From positions 7,263 through 71,262 of the forward strand of contig JBFXEJ010000016.1 in NCBI GenBank assembly GCA_050180235.1: 64,000 nt of DNA. The letters run 5' to 3'. The position numbers and the translations under genes were made by a program. The notes below the pieces were generated by a model. That model was not told the origin of the DNA. It searched no databases and saw only the letters and a program-made list of their open reading frames with translations. The DNA is from JAABRU01 sp050180235. Lineage in GTDB: Bacteria > Desulfobacterota > Desulfobacteria > Desulfobacterales > Desulfococcaceae. Below are positions 36,252-45,625 of the stretch, in pieces. Positions within the stretch are counted from its first letter, which is position 1. Each line of letters opens with the position of its first letter.

Positions 36252-39200
36252 ATGGCAGGTTTCAGCATACAGAAAAAGGCAATTGACGCAATTATCGTAA
36301 TGAATGTGGCGGTGACCAATATCAGGCTCTATCCGCCCACCAGTGCCATCATCCGCAACAGCATAGACAGGGTTCACCATATCCTTAAAGAAATTCTTGC
36401 CCATGAGGAATCTGTGGTAATTGCTGTTTCAGAATCGGAAAACAACTATATCATCTGCGGACAGGTCTTCAGTGAAAGCGATCAGAAGAAGTATCCTCCT
36501 GTGGCCTCTTTTTTTGAAATGCTGCTGAAGATGAATGTGAAAAATATTGCCTTCGAGCAGAATCTGACCCGTGAGGAAGTCAAAATATTTCTGGAAATTG
36601 TCAGCAAAAGCCCTGAAGATATGGAAAAAGAGGGCGGCCTTGAGGTGATTACGGAAAATGCGAATATGTCCCACATTGTTATGGATCACCGGGTCTATAT
36701 CGTTGTGGACAAAGAACAGAAAATCATCGCCAATATTGAAATCCGGGATCAGGACATCATCAAATATGTTTCCGGCGAAAAGGCATTTTCCGCAGATGAC
36801 CTGCAGAAAATCCGGGAAATGGCCCAGGATCCGGACTGGATTCATCAGGTTTTTCATGCGGGCATGGCCTATATCATGAAGCAGAAACGGTCCAAACCCT
36901 ATGAAAAACTGTCCGAAGTCATCTTTCATATGATCCGCACCCTGGACGAAATCTCGGACAATGAGCACAGAGAGATGATTTCCAAAAAACTGTCCCGATC
37001 CATAGCGGATATGGATGAGGAAATGCTGGCCATGATCCTGACACAGGATACTGATGCGGTGGATGAGAAGCTGTTCAGCCAGGTCATTGATCTGCTGGAT
37101 GAGAAAAAGTTTGAGAAACTGGCCTTCACCTTCAGGCGTCTGGCCGAAAAACAGGCCGGGGAAAGAATTGAACCGGGTTTGGGACAGCCGGACAGCATCA
37201 ATCTGGCCCATGATTTCATGATGAATTCGGTAAAGGGGAAACGTCTGCAGCAGCATATCGGCAAACGCATTGCTATGGAAAGGGCGCGCAAAGAACAGCA
37301 GATGCAGGTGCTGAAAGCCGGTCTCAGCAGCATTCTCAAAGGGGATGAAACACCTTTTCTGGATGAAACCGTGATGACCCCTCTGCCGGATTATACCGAA
37401 CAGTTGTTTCTCGCTGGCAAGAGTCAGACCGCCGAAGCCATCATCATGCGCCTGGCAGACGGTCTTTTAAGTGACGACAAAGAAATCCGTGACCATGTCT
37501 CTGAAGCCATTTCCCATATAAGCAGGATGCTGATCCGCCAGAATCATACGGAAATCATGATCCGGATGCTGGATCACTGTCTCAACTGGATCAGAACCGA
37601 GGACACCTTCAGCCCTGCCTATGAGCGGATGTGCATACAGCTGCATGAACTGGCCATAAGCCTGATCGAATGGGGCTGGTTCGGAGAATGCGTTCCCATA
37701 CTTGAAACCTTCAACAACATTCTTTACGGAAACATAACAAAAGTCCGTGAAATTCAGGAGCTGGCAGACGATATGATTAAAGATATCGCCAGGGACAGAA
37801 TTACGGATCTGCTGCTGAACCGGATCAAAAGCAATGAAAAAAGCAAAAGGGAATCCGCAACCCGGTGTCTGACCCTCATGGGAGAGTCCGTCATTGAACG
37901 GCTGCTGTCCATTCTGCAGGACAGCCGGGATATGACGGAACGGGTCCGCATTCTGCAGGTGGTTGCCGAAATCGGGCAGGCCCCCAGAATTCTGAGTGAA
38001 AAAATCGCAAAAGGCGGTCCCTGGTATTATCTGCGGAATCTGATTCTGATGATGGGAAAGGTGGGAAATGAGGATCACCTGCCCATGCTTATCCCACTTC
38101 TGCAGCATGAGGATTTCCGTGTACAGCGGGAAACTCTTAACGCTGTATTCAATATCGGCGGCAAATACAGAGGGGATCTTCTTCTTTCCATCTTTGATTC
38201 CGCGGAGGAACGTCTCAAAACAGCAATAGTGGACATGCTGGGAGTCCTGAAATATGAAAAAGCGGTTCCGGTTTTGCTGGAACTGCTGGAAACCAAATCC
38301 TTTTTTTCCTTAAAGATCAGCGACAAACTCAAGGAAAAAGCCTGTACGGCTCTGGGCAGAATCCGTTCGGAGCAGGCGGTTCCAGCTTTGCAGGAAATCG
38401 TGGAGCGCAGGGGGCTGCTGAAAAAAGCATATCCGGAAAATGTGAAAAAGGCAGCGGCAGACGCACTGATACGGATACAATCTTCCGAACTGGCAGTGAA
38501 AGCGGATATGGAAAAAGAGATATCCATATCCGAAGATGATACCGAAGCTGAAACAGCCGGTGCAATGGAGAAATTTCCCGAAGCCAAAGCTCCGAAACCT
38601 CCTTCCGCAACAAAGGATGCGTCCAAACTCGCAGGACGCAATGATGACACCCTTGAATCTTCCGTTGTCACCATGATGTTTGACGCTGTTGTCAAATATG
38701 CAAAAGAAAAGAATTTTGAAAAAGCCGAGGATATGCACAGAAAACTGGTTGAGACAGACTCCATGGCCATTACGGAAATCATCCGGGCGCGCGAGATCAT
38801 TGAACAGGAAAAAAAGGACGAAGCGGAAATAGAACCCGATCATTTGGGAATCTGGTCGGAACTCTATGACAGTCTGACCCCGGATGAAGCCAATGCCCTG
38901 TATTCTGCAATGGAGGAGGCGGTTTATGAAGCAGATGAGGTGATATTCCGGCAGGGAGAGCGCAACCACCGCCTCTGGTTTATCCGGGATGGCGAACTGA
39001 AACTGATTTTTAAACAGGGTGAGCTGGAAAGCCTGCTGAAAATTATTCAGGTAGGTGATATTGTGGGAGAAGACACTTTTTTCACCCTTTCCCACTGCAA
39101 TATGTCCCTTGTGAGCCTTTCCCATGTGAAACTGAATTTTCTTGACAGCAGCATACTGGAAAAATGGGAAAAGGATTTTCCGGCCCTGGAATCAAAACTG

Positions 39201-39665
39201 CATGACTACTGTCTCCGTCTGGAACGGATTCATGATGTTATCCGGGGCAGGGGCATTGAGCGCAGATCCCAGAAAAGATTCAATATGCAGGGAACAGTGT
39301 CCGTCAATATCATCAGTTCATCAGGCACACCCACCGGCAAAATCTTCAAAGGCAGTCTTTCGGATATTTCTGAAGGGGGGATATGCTTTTCCATCCGCAC
39401 ATCCAGCCGGAAAAAGATCAGTCCGCTTCTGGGCAGACAACTGGAAATGACTTTTAATTTTCCCCTGTCTTTGGTGCAGGAACTGGATATGGGAATCAAA
39501 TTTCCCGGAAATGAATCCGGAATCAATGTATCTGTAATCGGAACTGTGATTGGCATCTCCTATCATTATGAAAATGATTATTCCACCCATATCCGTTTTG
39601 AAACCACCCTGAGCGACATCCTGCTCAGGGGAATTGAAAAAATTCTGGCTGAGGAAGGACTGTAG
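36252..39665 (+). CDS. HEAT-repeat / cyclic-nucleotide-binding-like / PilZ signalling protein
   Basis: A 1137-residue cytoplasmic protein. Residues 1-500 are mostly helical with no recognised domain. About 514-740 is a HEAT-like repeat array (LPMLIPLLQHEDFRVQRETL, KAVPVLLELLETK). About 880-990 is a cNMP-binding-type barrel (EVIFRQGERNHRLWFIRDGE). About 1000-1130 is a PilZ domain with both c-di-GMP motifs (ERRSQKR and LSDISEGGICF). The phosphate-binding cassette of the barrel reads VGEDTFFTLSHCNMSL, without the usual Arg, so cAMP binding is questionable. The last ~345 residues are paralogous to the protein at 55704-56756. It probably couples c-di-GMP to another output. Confidence 0.85.
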   Translation: MAGFSIQKKAIDAIIVMNVAVTNIRLYPPTSAIIRNSIDRVHHILKEILAHEESVVIAVSESENNYIICGQVFSESDQKKYPPVASFFEMLLKMNVKNIAFEQNLTREEVKIFLEIVSKSPEDMEKEGGLEVITENANMSHIVMDHRVYIVVDKEQKIIANIEIRDQDIIKYVSGEKAFSADDLQKIREMAQDPDWIHQVFHAGMAYIMKQKRSKPYEKLSEVIFHMIRTLDEISDNEHREMISKKLSRSIADMDEEMLAMILTQDTDAVDEKLFSQVIDLLDEKKFEKLAFTFRRLAEKQAGERIEPGLGQPDSINLAHDFMMNSVKGKRLQQHIGKRIAMERARKEQQMQVLKAGLSSILKGDETPFLDETVMTPLPDYTEQLFLAGKSQTAEAIIMRLADGLLSDDKEIRDHVSEAISHISRMLIRQNHTEIMIRMLDHCLNWIRTEDTFSPAYERMCIQLHELAISLIEWGWFGECVPILETFNNILYGNITKVREIQELADDMIKDIARDRITDLLLNRIKSNEKSKRESATRCLTLMGESVIERLLSILQDSRDMTERVRILQVVAEIGQAPRILSEKIAKGGPWYYLRNLILMMGKVGNEDHLPMLIPLLQHEDFRVQRETLNAVFNIGGKYRGDLLLSIFDSAEERLKTAIVDMLGVLKYEKAVPVLLELLETKSFFSLKISDKLKEKACTALGRIRSEQAVPALQEIVERRGLLKKAYPENVKKAAADALIRIQSSELAVKADMEKEISISEDDTEAETAGAMEKFPEAKAPKPPSATKDASKLAGRNDDTLESSVVTMMFDAVVKYAKEKNFEKAEDMHRKLVETDSMAITEIIRAREIIEQEKKDEAEIEPDHLGIWSELYDSLTPDEANALYSAMEEAVYEADEVIFRQGERNHRLWFIRDGELKLIFKQGELESLLKIIQVGDIVGEDTFFTLSHCNMSLVSLSHVKLNFLDSSILEKWEKDFPALESKLHDYCLRLERIHDVIRGRGIERRSQKRFNMQGTVSVNIISSSGTPTGKIFKGSLSDISEGGICFSIRTSSRKKISPLLGRQLEMTFNFPLSLVQELDMGIKFPGNESGINVSVIGTVIGISYHYENDYSTHIRFETTLSDILLRGIEKILAEEGL

Positions 39666-39742
39666 GACATTACCAATATCCCGGTTCCGGTTTTTACAGC
39701 ATTTAAAACCAATCAGACTTTTACAAAGGAGTACAGGAAAAA

Positions 39743-39934
39743 ATGTTGCAGGTGTTGAAAATGGTTTCCGCTCTGATAGCCGCCTCAATTATCGGAAACT
39801 GGTTTCTGGCAGAAGTCCGCAAATCCCGCCTCCGGGGCGAACCCTGGTACAAACCCTATGGCAGCCCTCCCGGAATTCTGATTCTGGTATTGCTGCTGGC
39901 GCTTCCGGTTATTGTATGGATGCTCCATAAATGA
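39743..39934 (+). CDS. Small two-helix membrane protein
   Basis: A 63-residue protein with AAGGAG 12 bases before the ATG. Hydrophobic segments are near residues 5-22 (LKMVSALIAASIIGNWFL) and 44-61 (GILILVLLLALPVIVWML), joined by a basic, Pro/Gly-rich loop (RKSRLRGEPWYKPYGSPPG). It looks like a real short gene with coding character. Family not recognised; it follows the PilZ gene by 77 bases and may be cotranscribed. Confidence 0.7.
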   Translation: MLQVLKMVSALIAASIIGNWFLAEVRKSRLRGEPWYKPYGSPPGILILVLLLALPVIVWMLHK

Positions 39935-40117
39935 AATTTTTCAGGAGTTTGTGCAGTTGAATTTTGACGTATTGATTTGACTGTAACTGAATTTGCAGCC
40001 ATCGTAATTCCGGACTGAGTGCTCTGTCAAATAAAATTTTTTAACACAGCAGAACCGGCATCCTGACGGTTCCGGGCTGCAGGATGCCGCCCCCGCGATA
40101 CAGAATATGTGAACGGA

Positions 40118-40268
40118 CTTATACCGGTTCTCCATTGATTTGATACAATACCGTCAGTTTTTCCGCTGTTAAGCGTGTGCAAAAAACCGCTTCGCTCAAT
40201 TTTTGCACTCCTCCGAATCAGACTGGCGGAGTGCAAATTGTATAAAGTCAATGGCGAATCAGTATTAT
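40118..40268. repeat. MITE-like element, family C (copy 2)
   Basis: The left end ATACCGGTTCTCCATTG and the right end CAATGGCGAATCAGTATTA surround TTTTTGCACTCCTCCGAATC, as at 20261-20397. Confidence 0.65.
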
Positions 40269-40365
40269 TTGACAGAGCATTAAACCGGAATCCAAAATTG
40301 CCTGAAAATCAAAGGAAACCGGATACAGGTTTTCACCGGTATTAGGGCATTGGTGCATGAGAGGT

Positions 40366-40472
40366 CAGGTGATTTCTGAAAATAAATATCCCGGTTAAGT
40401 TCAAAGGCACAGGGCAAAAGCCGGAAGCTTTTGCTGCTTTTCCGGGATATTCTTTTCCGTAAATCCCCTTAA
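40366..40472. repeat. MITE-like element, family B (copy 2)
   Basis: Bounded by CAGGTGATTTCTG and GTAAATCCCCTTAA; interior GGTTAAGTTCAAAGGCACAG. Followed immediately by copy 3 in the same orientation. Confidence 0.75.
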
Positions 40473-40477
40473 AGTGC

Positions 40478-40584
40478 TTAGGTGATTTCTGAAAATAAAT
40501 ATCCCGGTTAAGTTCACAGTCACAGGGCAAAAGCTGGAAGCTTTTGATACTTTGGTGGTATATTCTTTTCTGGAAAGCACCTTA
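40478..40584. repeat. MITE-like element, family B (copy 3)
   Basis: Bounded by TTAGGTGATTTCTG and GGAAAGCACCTTA. Nearly identical to copy 2 with a five-base spacer; it ends 87 bases before the cyclophilin-fusion start. Confidence 0.75.
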
Positions 40585-40670
40585 CGCTCAAATCAGACAG
40601 TTGAAAAACAACTGTGTTCGTCTTTTTTTTTATTGAAATAAACCAACAACAACCCATTTTGGAGGAAACA

Positions 40671-42542
40671 ATGCGAAAAAATCTGAGAATGCACATCCGG
40701 CAGATCACGGTATCTTTTTGCCTTCTGGCCATCCTTTTTCCCTTTGCAGCTTTGGCCGCAGACGGGCATCCTGTGGTGCGGCTGGAAACAAACAAAGGCA
40801 ATATCACCCTTGAACTGTATGAGGACAAAGCTCCGGTTACAGTGACGAATTTTCTTCTTTACACCGCACTTGGCTTTTATGACGGAGCGGATGGGAGCGG
40901 AGCCACAATTTTCCACAGGGTCATTAATGATTTTGTGATTCAGGGGGGCGGACATACTGAGAATTTAAGCAGAAAATCTACAATGGATCCCATACAGAAT
41001 GAAGCAGACAATGGTTTGTCCAATGATGCTTATACTATTGCAATGGCACGCACCGATGCGCCGCATTCGGCCACATCCCAGTTTTTTATCAATGTGAAAG
41101 ACAATGTCCACCTGAATCATATTGACAAAACAAGCGATCAGAACTGGGGATATGCTGTTTTCGGCAAAGTGATTTCCGGAACAGAGACTGTGGATGCCAT
41201 AAAAACCGTTGCCACGGTTCAGGATGTGCCGGTGGAGCCGGTTATCATCACCAAAGCAGCTATTGAAACTTTGGGCAGTTTTGCCGGACTGGCTCCGAAA
41301 CTCTGGTTTCCCCTGGTTCTCAGCACCGGCATATGGGAAACGGAAATCTGTATGATTAATACAGGAGCCGTTGGTATGGTGGGAATCCTGCAGGGATTCA
41401 GTTCTGAGGGGCAGCCGGTTTCTTATGGCATTGCATTTCTGCCGCCCAACGGACGCAAAGAAATCCGGGTGAGTGAAATGTTCCCGGAAACTGTTGCTTA
41501 TATTGTATTTTTATCCCTGGATAATACAGTTTCCGGATATTTCAAAATCAGCGCGGGGGATGAATACCGGCTGGCTGCACCCGCAGCAAAAGACAATGCT
41601 GCGGAAAATATCCATATTCCCCTGCTTATGTCCGCTCCGGACTGGTGGACGGTTATCAGTCTTCTCAATACTTCATCTGAAACCAGGTCCGCAGAGATTG
41701 TATTCAATGATGGAACTGTGAAAACCCGGAACATTGGCCCCGGCAATCTCGACATTTTTATGGTCAGAGATTTGTTTGAAGGGGAAGCACCTGCGAATCT
41801 GTTGTCTGCCACTGTAAAAAATACGGCCGGAATCATCGGTTTTCAGGCAATGGGCAGCACAGGCACAAAATACCTCACCGGCAATCTGCTCACCGGCAAT
41901 ACCGGAAACAGGCAGTATTTTGCCCGCACCGTCAGCGATGCCAACTGGTTTGATTTGGCAATGACTTACAATCCTTCAGAATCAGCCTGTGAGCTGAAAA
42001 TCAAACCTTATACAGCCAATGGCACTAATCTGGGAACCAGTACGGTGACTGCCGAAGGCAGAGGTTCCTATCTGGGTCTTTTCTCATCTGCGGACATACC
42101 GGAAAACGCTGCATGGGTTGAAGTGGAATCTGTCAACCCGGACACAGGGGAAATCTGCCCGGTTTCCGGAACCGGTTTTTTCGGAAGTCTGGACGGAAAC
42201 CTGCTGACCGGTTATACATCCTCCGGAATGGCGGGAAAATCAGGGCTTTTCCCCAAACTGGATAAAGAGGGATATACTGCTGCCGTAATTGTAAATACAG
42301 AATTTTCACGTACCAAAGTGAATCTGACCGCGTATGATGACAGCGGAAACCTTATTGCAGAATCCGAGATCTCTCTGGATTCCCGGAGCAGTGCATTCAA
42401 ACTGATGGCAGAATTTTTCGATGAGGATATTTCCGGTGCATCCTATGTTCGCTATGCGGCTGATAAAGATGTGACTGCATTTCAGGCAAATCTTTCCGGA
42501 AACAGCATGATGCTGGATGCAATGAATCTTGTGATTGAATAA
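40671..42542 (+). CDS. Exported cyclophilin-type peptidyl-prolyl isomerase fused to a large beta-rich C-terminal region
   Basis: A 623-residue protein. The signal peptide (about 1-25, ending FAALAADG) is followed by a cyclophilin domain (about 28-205) with ATIFHRVINDFVIQGGG, HSATSQFFIN and WGYAVFGKVISG, so the active-site Arg of FHRV is present. The rest, ~415 residues, is beta-rich and made of repeated ~120-residue units (for example PLLMSAPDWWTVISLLNTSS and SGMAGKSGLFPKLDKEGYTA), not a domain I can name. This fusion is unusual, since exported cyclophilins are normally ~190 residues. GGAGG lies five bases upstream of the start. A surface or periplasmic folding role is likely. Confidence 0.88.
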   Translation: MRKNLRMHIRQITVSFCLLAILFPFAALAADGHPVVRLETNKGNITLELYEDKAPVTVTNFLLYTALGFYDGADGSGATIFHRVINDFVIQGGGHTENLSRKSTMDPIQNEADNGLSNDAYTIAMARTDAPHSATSQFFINVKDNVHLNHIDKTSDQNWGYAVFGKVISGTETVDAIKTVATVQDVPVEPVIITKAAIETLGSFAGLAPKLWFPLVLSTGIWETEICMINTGAVGMVGILQGFSSEGQPVSYGIAFLPPNGRKEIRVSEMFPETVAYIVFLSLDNTVSGYFKISAGDEYRLAAPAAKDNAAENIHIPLLMSAPDWWTVISLLNTSSETRSAEIVFNDGTVKTRNIGPGNLDIFMVRDLFEGEAPANLLSATVKNTAGIIGFQAMGSTGTKYLTGNLLTGNTGNRQYFARTVSDANWFDLAMTYNPSESACELKIKPYTANGTNLGTSTVTAEGRGSYLGLFSSADIPENAAWVEVESVNPDTGEICPVSGTGFFGSLDGNLLTGYTSSGMAGKSGLFPKLDKEGYTAAVIVNTEFSRTKVNLTAYDDSGNLIAESEISLDSRSSAFKLMAEFFDEDISGASYVRYAADKDVTAFQANLSGNSMMLDAMNLVIE

Positions 42543-42551
42543 ACAGCAATC

Positions 42552-42587
42552 GCCGGAGGCGGTTTCTGCAAATGCCTCCGGCTTTTT
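42552..42587 (+). terminator. Intrinsic terminator after the cyclophilin fusion
   Basis: A perfect 9-bp stem (GCCGGAGGC / GCCTCCGGC) with a 13-base loop, followed by TTTTT, ten bases after the stop codon. Confidence 0.9.
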
Positions 42588-42758
42588 CCCTCTGCTCCGC
42601 CATGTTTTTTTCCTGTCTGTCTCCTGCTCTCTGTGCGGAATCAATTTTCTTCTGAGAGATATGTGCATCTGCAGATTATTTCGCATGAGACTTGACGATA
42701 CATCTTCTTTATCCTACTATCCCTGAAATTTGAAACATGATACACAAAAGGAGAATTT

Positions 42759-43436
42759 ATGAGCATTAACACAGTTGAAAAAATTGATGATCTGGTAAAG
42801 GTGAAATATGTGCTGGTCAGTGTTTCAGACAAAAAAGGGCTGGATACCTTTATACCCGGACTGCTGGAAATCAATCCCGGCATCCGCATTCTGTCCACCG
42901 GCGGCACGTTTGGCAGAATAAAGGAAATCCTCGGAAAAAAGGCGGATGGCTGTCTGATGCAGGTTTCGGATTACACAGGCCAGCCCGAAACCCAGGGCGG
43001 ATTGGTCAAGACGCTGGATTTCAAAATCTATCTGGGTCTGCTGACTGAAACTTACAATGATGCGCACAAAGCGGATCTGGCACGGACGCAGGCCGTTCCC
43101 ATTGACATGGTTGTGGTCAATCTCTATCCCTTTGCAGAAACCATAGCCAAAGCCAATGTCACAGCCGAGGCCGCAAGGGGCAATATTGACATTGGCGGCC
43201 CCTGCATGATCCGGGCTGCTGCCAAAAACTTTATCCGCGTGGCCTCAGTCACAGATCCGGCAGATTATCCAATGATTCTTTCGGAAATGAAAAGCGGCAA
43301 AGGCATGATTTCCCTGCAGCTCCGCTGCAAACTCGCGTGCAAAGCATTTGATCATACTGCCGTGTATGACCGCACCATTGCCGATTTTCTGGGAAAACAG
43401 GCGTTTGAAACTGTCAGAAAGTGTTATAAATTTTAG
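42759..43436 (+). CDS. IMP cyclohydrolase (N-terminal half of PurH as a separate protein)
   Basis: A 225-residue MGS-like domain corresponding to the N-terminal module of PurH, which closes FAICAR to IMP. LVSVSDKKGLDTFIPGLLE, ILSTGGTFGRIKEILG, VVVNLYPFAETIAK, NIDIGGPCMIRAAAKN and the final YDRTIADFLGKQ helix are all family landmarks. The usual GRVKTLHPKIHGG segment reads GGLVKTLDFKIYLGL, a notable divergence. Most bacteria fuse this module to the AICAR transformylase; here that enzyme is a separate gene 228 bases downstream with its own ribosome-binding site. The start has AAGGAG seven bases upstream. Confidence 0.9.
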   Translation: MSINTVEKIDDLVKVKYVLVSVSDKKGLDTFIPGLLEINPGIRILSTGGTFGRIKEILGKKADGCLMQVSDYTGQPETQGGLVKTLDFKIYLGLLTETYNDAHKADLARTQAVPIDMVVVNLYPFAETIAKANVTAEAARGNIDIGGPCMIRAAAKNFIRVASVTDPADYPMILSEMKSGKGMISLQLRCKLACKAFDHTAVYDRTIADFLGKQAFETVRKCYKF

Positions 43437-43448
43437 GAAAGAGGACAT

Positions 43449-43603
43449 TGCCGGTGTCAGGACAGTCGGTTTTTTTACCGAGATTAACAATCCCCTGAAC
43501 ACTGACACCTGAACACTGCCGGTGTCAGGGCAGGCGGTTTTTACCGAAATGGGCAATCCCCTGAACCCTGAGCCCTGATAACTGACAACTGATAACTGAC
43601 CTT
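43449..43603. repeat. Two-copy tandem repeat plus ACTGATAACTG text in the purH gap
   Basis: Two ~68-base units beginning GCCGGTGTCAGG and containing CCCCTGAAC follow each other. The tail CTGATAACTGACAACTGATA is the same family as the repeat in rnpB P12. Confidence 0.75.
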
Positions 43604-43664
43604 TGACATTCACCCTGCTCCCTGAGAGTTTTTCAGACAGATTTTTGAAAGGAGATGAAACAAG

Positions 43665-44924
43665 ATGGCCCAGGATGTGAAAGACCTGAAAAAAATGTAC
43701 AAAACCATCGTGGATGAGCATTTTCCGCCCAGGATGGAAATCACGTTTGCAGATGATGAAAAACGCCAAACCCTGTTTTATGAAAAGGTCATGTGGACTA
43801 TCGGGGGCGAGCAGAAAGGACTGCGTTACGGCGAAAATCCGGGACAGGAAGCCGCTCTTTACCGGCTGGTCAACGGCAATCTGGTGCTGGGAGAAACCCA
43901 AAGCATTGTGCCGGGACAGTATCTGGCCTCAGACATTGAACTGCTGCAGTCCGGCAAGCATCCGGGAAAAACCAATCTGACTGATGCGGACAATGCCCTG
44001 AATATTCTCCGTTATTTTCATGACAAACCCACAGCGGTCATTGTCAAGCACAACAACCCCTGCGGCGTGGCACGGGATGATTCTCTGGAAACAGCGTATC
44101 TCAAAGCCCATATCGCAGACAGGGTTGCTGCATTTGGCGGGTGCATTGCCTTAAACCGTGCCATTGACAAAGCCACAGCACAGGCCGTTGCCGCCCAGTA
44201 TGCGGAAGTGGTGGTGGCTCCGGATTTTGAGGAAGGCGCAATGGATATTCTGTCCAAAAAAAAGAATCTCCGTGTCATCCGCATCGGCAATATGGAAAAG
44301 CTGCAAACCTTTGTGGGACAGCGTTTTGTGGAGTTCAAAAGTCTCATTGACGGCGGTCATATTGTGCAGTGGTCTTTTGTGCCACAGGCACGCACAAAAG
44401 CGGATTTGAAGATTGCGGAATGTGAATACAAAGGCAAAACCTACCGGGTGAAACGCACGCCCACGGAAAAAGAATACAAAGATCTGCTCTTTGGCTGGCT
44501 GGTGGAAGCCGGTGTCACTTCCAATTCTGTGATTTATGTGAAAGATGAGGTTACAGTGGGCATTGGAACCGGAGAGCAGGATCGGGTGGGAGTTGCGGAA
44601 ATCGCAAGAGACAAGGCATACCGCAAACTTGCAGATCGCTACTGTTTTGAGGAAACCGGCATTGCCTACAATGATCTCAAAGATCAGGAAAAGAAAGCAG
44701 AGATTGATGCACGGGTGAACAGAGAAAAAGGCGGACTCATTGGCGCGGCTATGGTCAGTGATGCGTTTTTCCCTTTCCGGGACGGCATTGATGTGGGCAT
44801 CCGGGAAGGTGTAAAATCCGTGATTCACCCGGGTGGATCTGACAATGATTACCAGTCCATAGAAGCCTGCAACGAAGCTGATGTAACAATGGTTTACACA
44901 GGTCAGCGCAGTTTTAAGCACTGA
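43665..44924 (+). CDS. AICAR formyltransferase (C-terminal half of PurH as a separate protein)
   Basis: A 419-residue enzyme that formylates AICAR with 10-formyl-THF, the penultimate step of purine synthesis. LRYGENPGQEAALYR opens the domain. The catalytic region reads AVIVKHNNPCGVA with the conserved Lys-His pair. AFGGCIALNRAIDKATA and the C-terminal VSDAFFPFRDGIDVGIREGV and VIHPGGSDNDYQSIEAC are diagnostic. AAAGGAG precedes the start, so this is an independently translated protein rather than a frameshifted remnant. The N-terminal ~30 residues are specific to the stand-alone form. Confidence 0.94.
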   Translation: MAQDVKDLKKMYKTIVDEHFPPRMEITFADDEKRQTLFYEKVMWTIGGEQKGLRYGENPGQEAALYRLVNGNLVLGETQSIVPGQYLASDIELLQSGKHPGKTNLTDADNALNILRYFHDKPTAVIVKHNNPCGVARDDSLETAYLKAHIADRVAAFGGCIALNRAIDKATAQAVAAQYAEVVVAPDFEEGAMDILSKKKNLRVIRIGNMEKLQTFVGQRFVEFKSLIDGGHIVQWSFVPQARTKADLKIAECEYKGKTYRVKRTPTEKEYKDLLFGWLVEAGVTSNSVIYVKDEVTVGIGTGEQDRVGVAEIARDKAYRKLADRYCFEETGIAYNDLKDQEKKAEIDARVNREKGGLIGAAMVSDAFFPFRDGIDVGIREGVKSVIHPGGSDNDYQSIEACNEADVTMVYTGQRSFKH

Positions 44925-44964
44925 TAAAACTGTACAGGCAGGGAGATCGGTAAACATCCGTATT

Positions 44965-45040
44965 TACCGGCGCAAAGGGTGGCTGGATCGCAACTGCCGG
45001 AACCCTTTGCGTCCGGTACAGACAGGCACGCAAAGTCTGT
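44965..45040 (+). other. Pair of strong stem-loops, possible structured RNA
   Basis: TACCGG-C-GCAAAGGGT pairs with ACCCTTTGC-GT-CCGGTA (44965-45018), a 15-bp helix with a small bulge and a loop holding GGCTGGATCGCAACTGCCGG. It is followed at once by ACAGAC / GTCTGT (45018-45040) with loop AGGCACGCAAA. CGCAAAG occurs in both hairpins. It could be a 3' UTR element of the purine gene or a leader; no known riboswitch fits. Confidence 0.35.
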
Positions 45041-45083
45041 CAGGAGTGAACGCCGGTCAATCCTCTGAAGCTGCCCTCAATTT

Positions 45084-45214
45084 AGGGGTTATGACAAAAT
45101 GACTGTTTTGGTGCCGGCATCCTGCCGGCCTTCTGAAACCGGCAGGATGCCGGTTTTCAAAACCCTCGGAATTTCCGGACAGGAAAACTGCACTGCCTAT
45201 TTTTTTACAAACCC
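45084..45214. repeat. MITE-like element, family D (copy 2)
   Basis: Ends AGGGGTTATGACAAAATGAC and the complement of AGGGTTTGTAAAAAAATAGG. The interior hairpin is GCCGGCATCCTGCC / GGCAGGATGCCGG, different from copy 1 except for the right flank TTTCCGGACAGGAAAA. Confidence 0.65.
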
Positions 45215-45625
45215 TTGATCAGAAGATACTGCCCATGCTTTTTTTGCAGGAATCCGGCCGGAAAGACTGCCGCTTTTCTGCCGCTGAAAATTTACAGTCC
45301 AATAATGGGTCAGGGCAGACAAATTTCAAAATCCGGTATTAAAAAATCAGGCGCTTAAAAAAAATATCAGAATTCAGCTTTTTGATAAGTAGTTGTTTTT
45401 ATAAAAATCAAAGATCATTCCAAAGCCAAATGCGTCTGCATCTGATAATGAGTGGCTTGACCGTGACCGGATGTTCAGGTATGAAATACCATTTACACAG
45501 AGACTGGCAGTTCCGAAACATAAAAAACAGCAGGGAAATATTCGGCATTTTCGGTGCATCAGTTTATTATTTCAATGATGTTAAGCATATATTTCAAAAT
45601 CCGGCAGATTGCTTTATCCGTCATT

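Larger units (their letters stand above)
39935..40670. other. Repeat-filled intergenic gap before the cyclophilin gene
   Basis: Holds a family C element (40118-40268) and two tandem family B elements (40366-40472 and 40478-40584), plus a GC-rich hairpin GGCATCCTGA / TGCAGGATGCC near 40058-40090. No gene is supported. Confidence 0.65.

Noticed and set aside
42759..44924. purH as a frameshifted pseudogene
   Set aside because: Each half has its own start signal, a complete domain and a natural terminus, so two functional genes are more likely.
44965..45040. c-di-GMP (GEMM) riboswitch
   Set aside because: The CGCAAAG text and hairpins recalled it, but the conserved core and GNRA-docking hairpin order do not match, and the downstream gene lies about 690 bases away.
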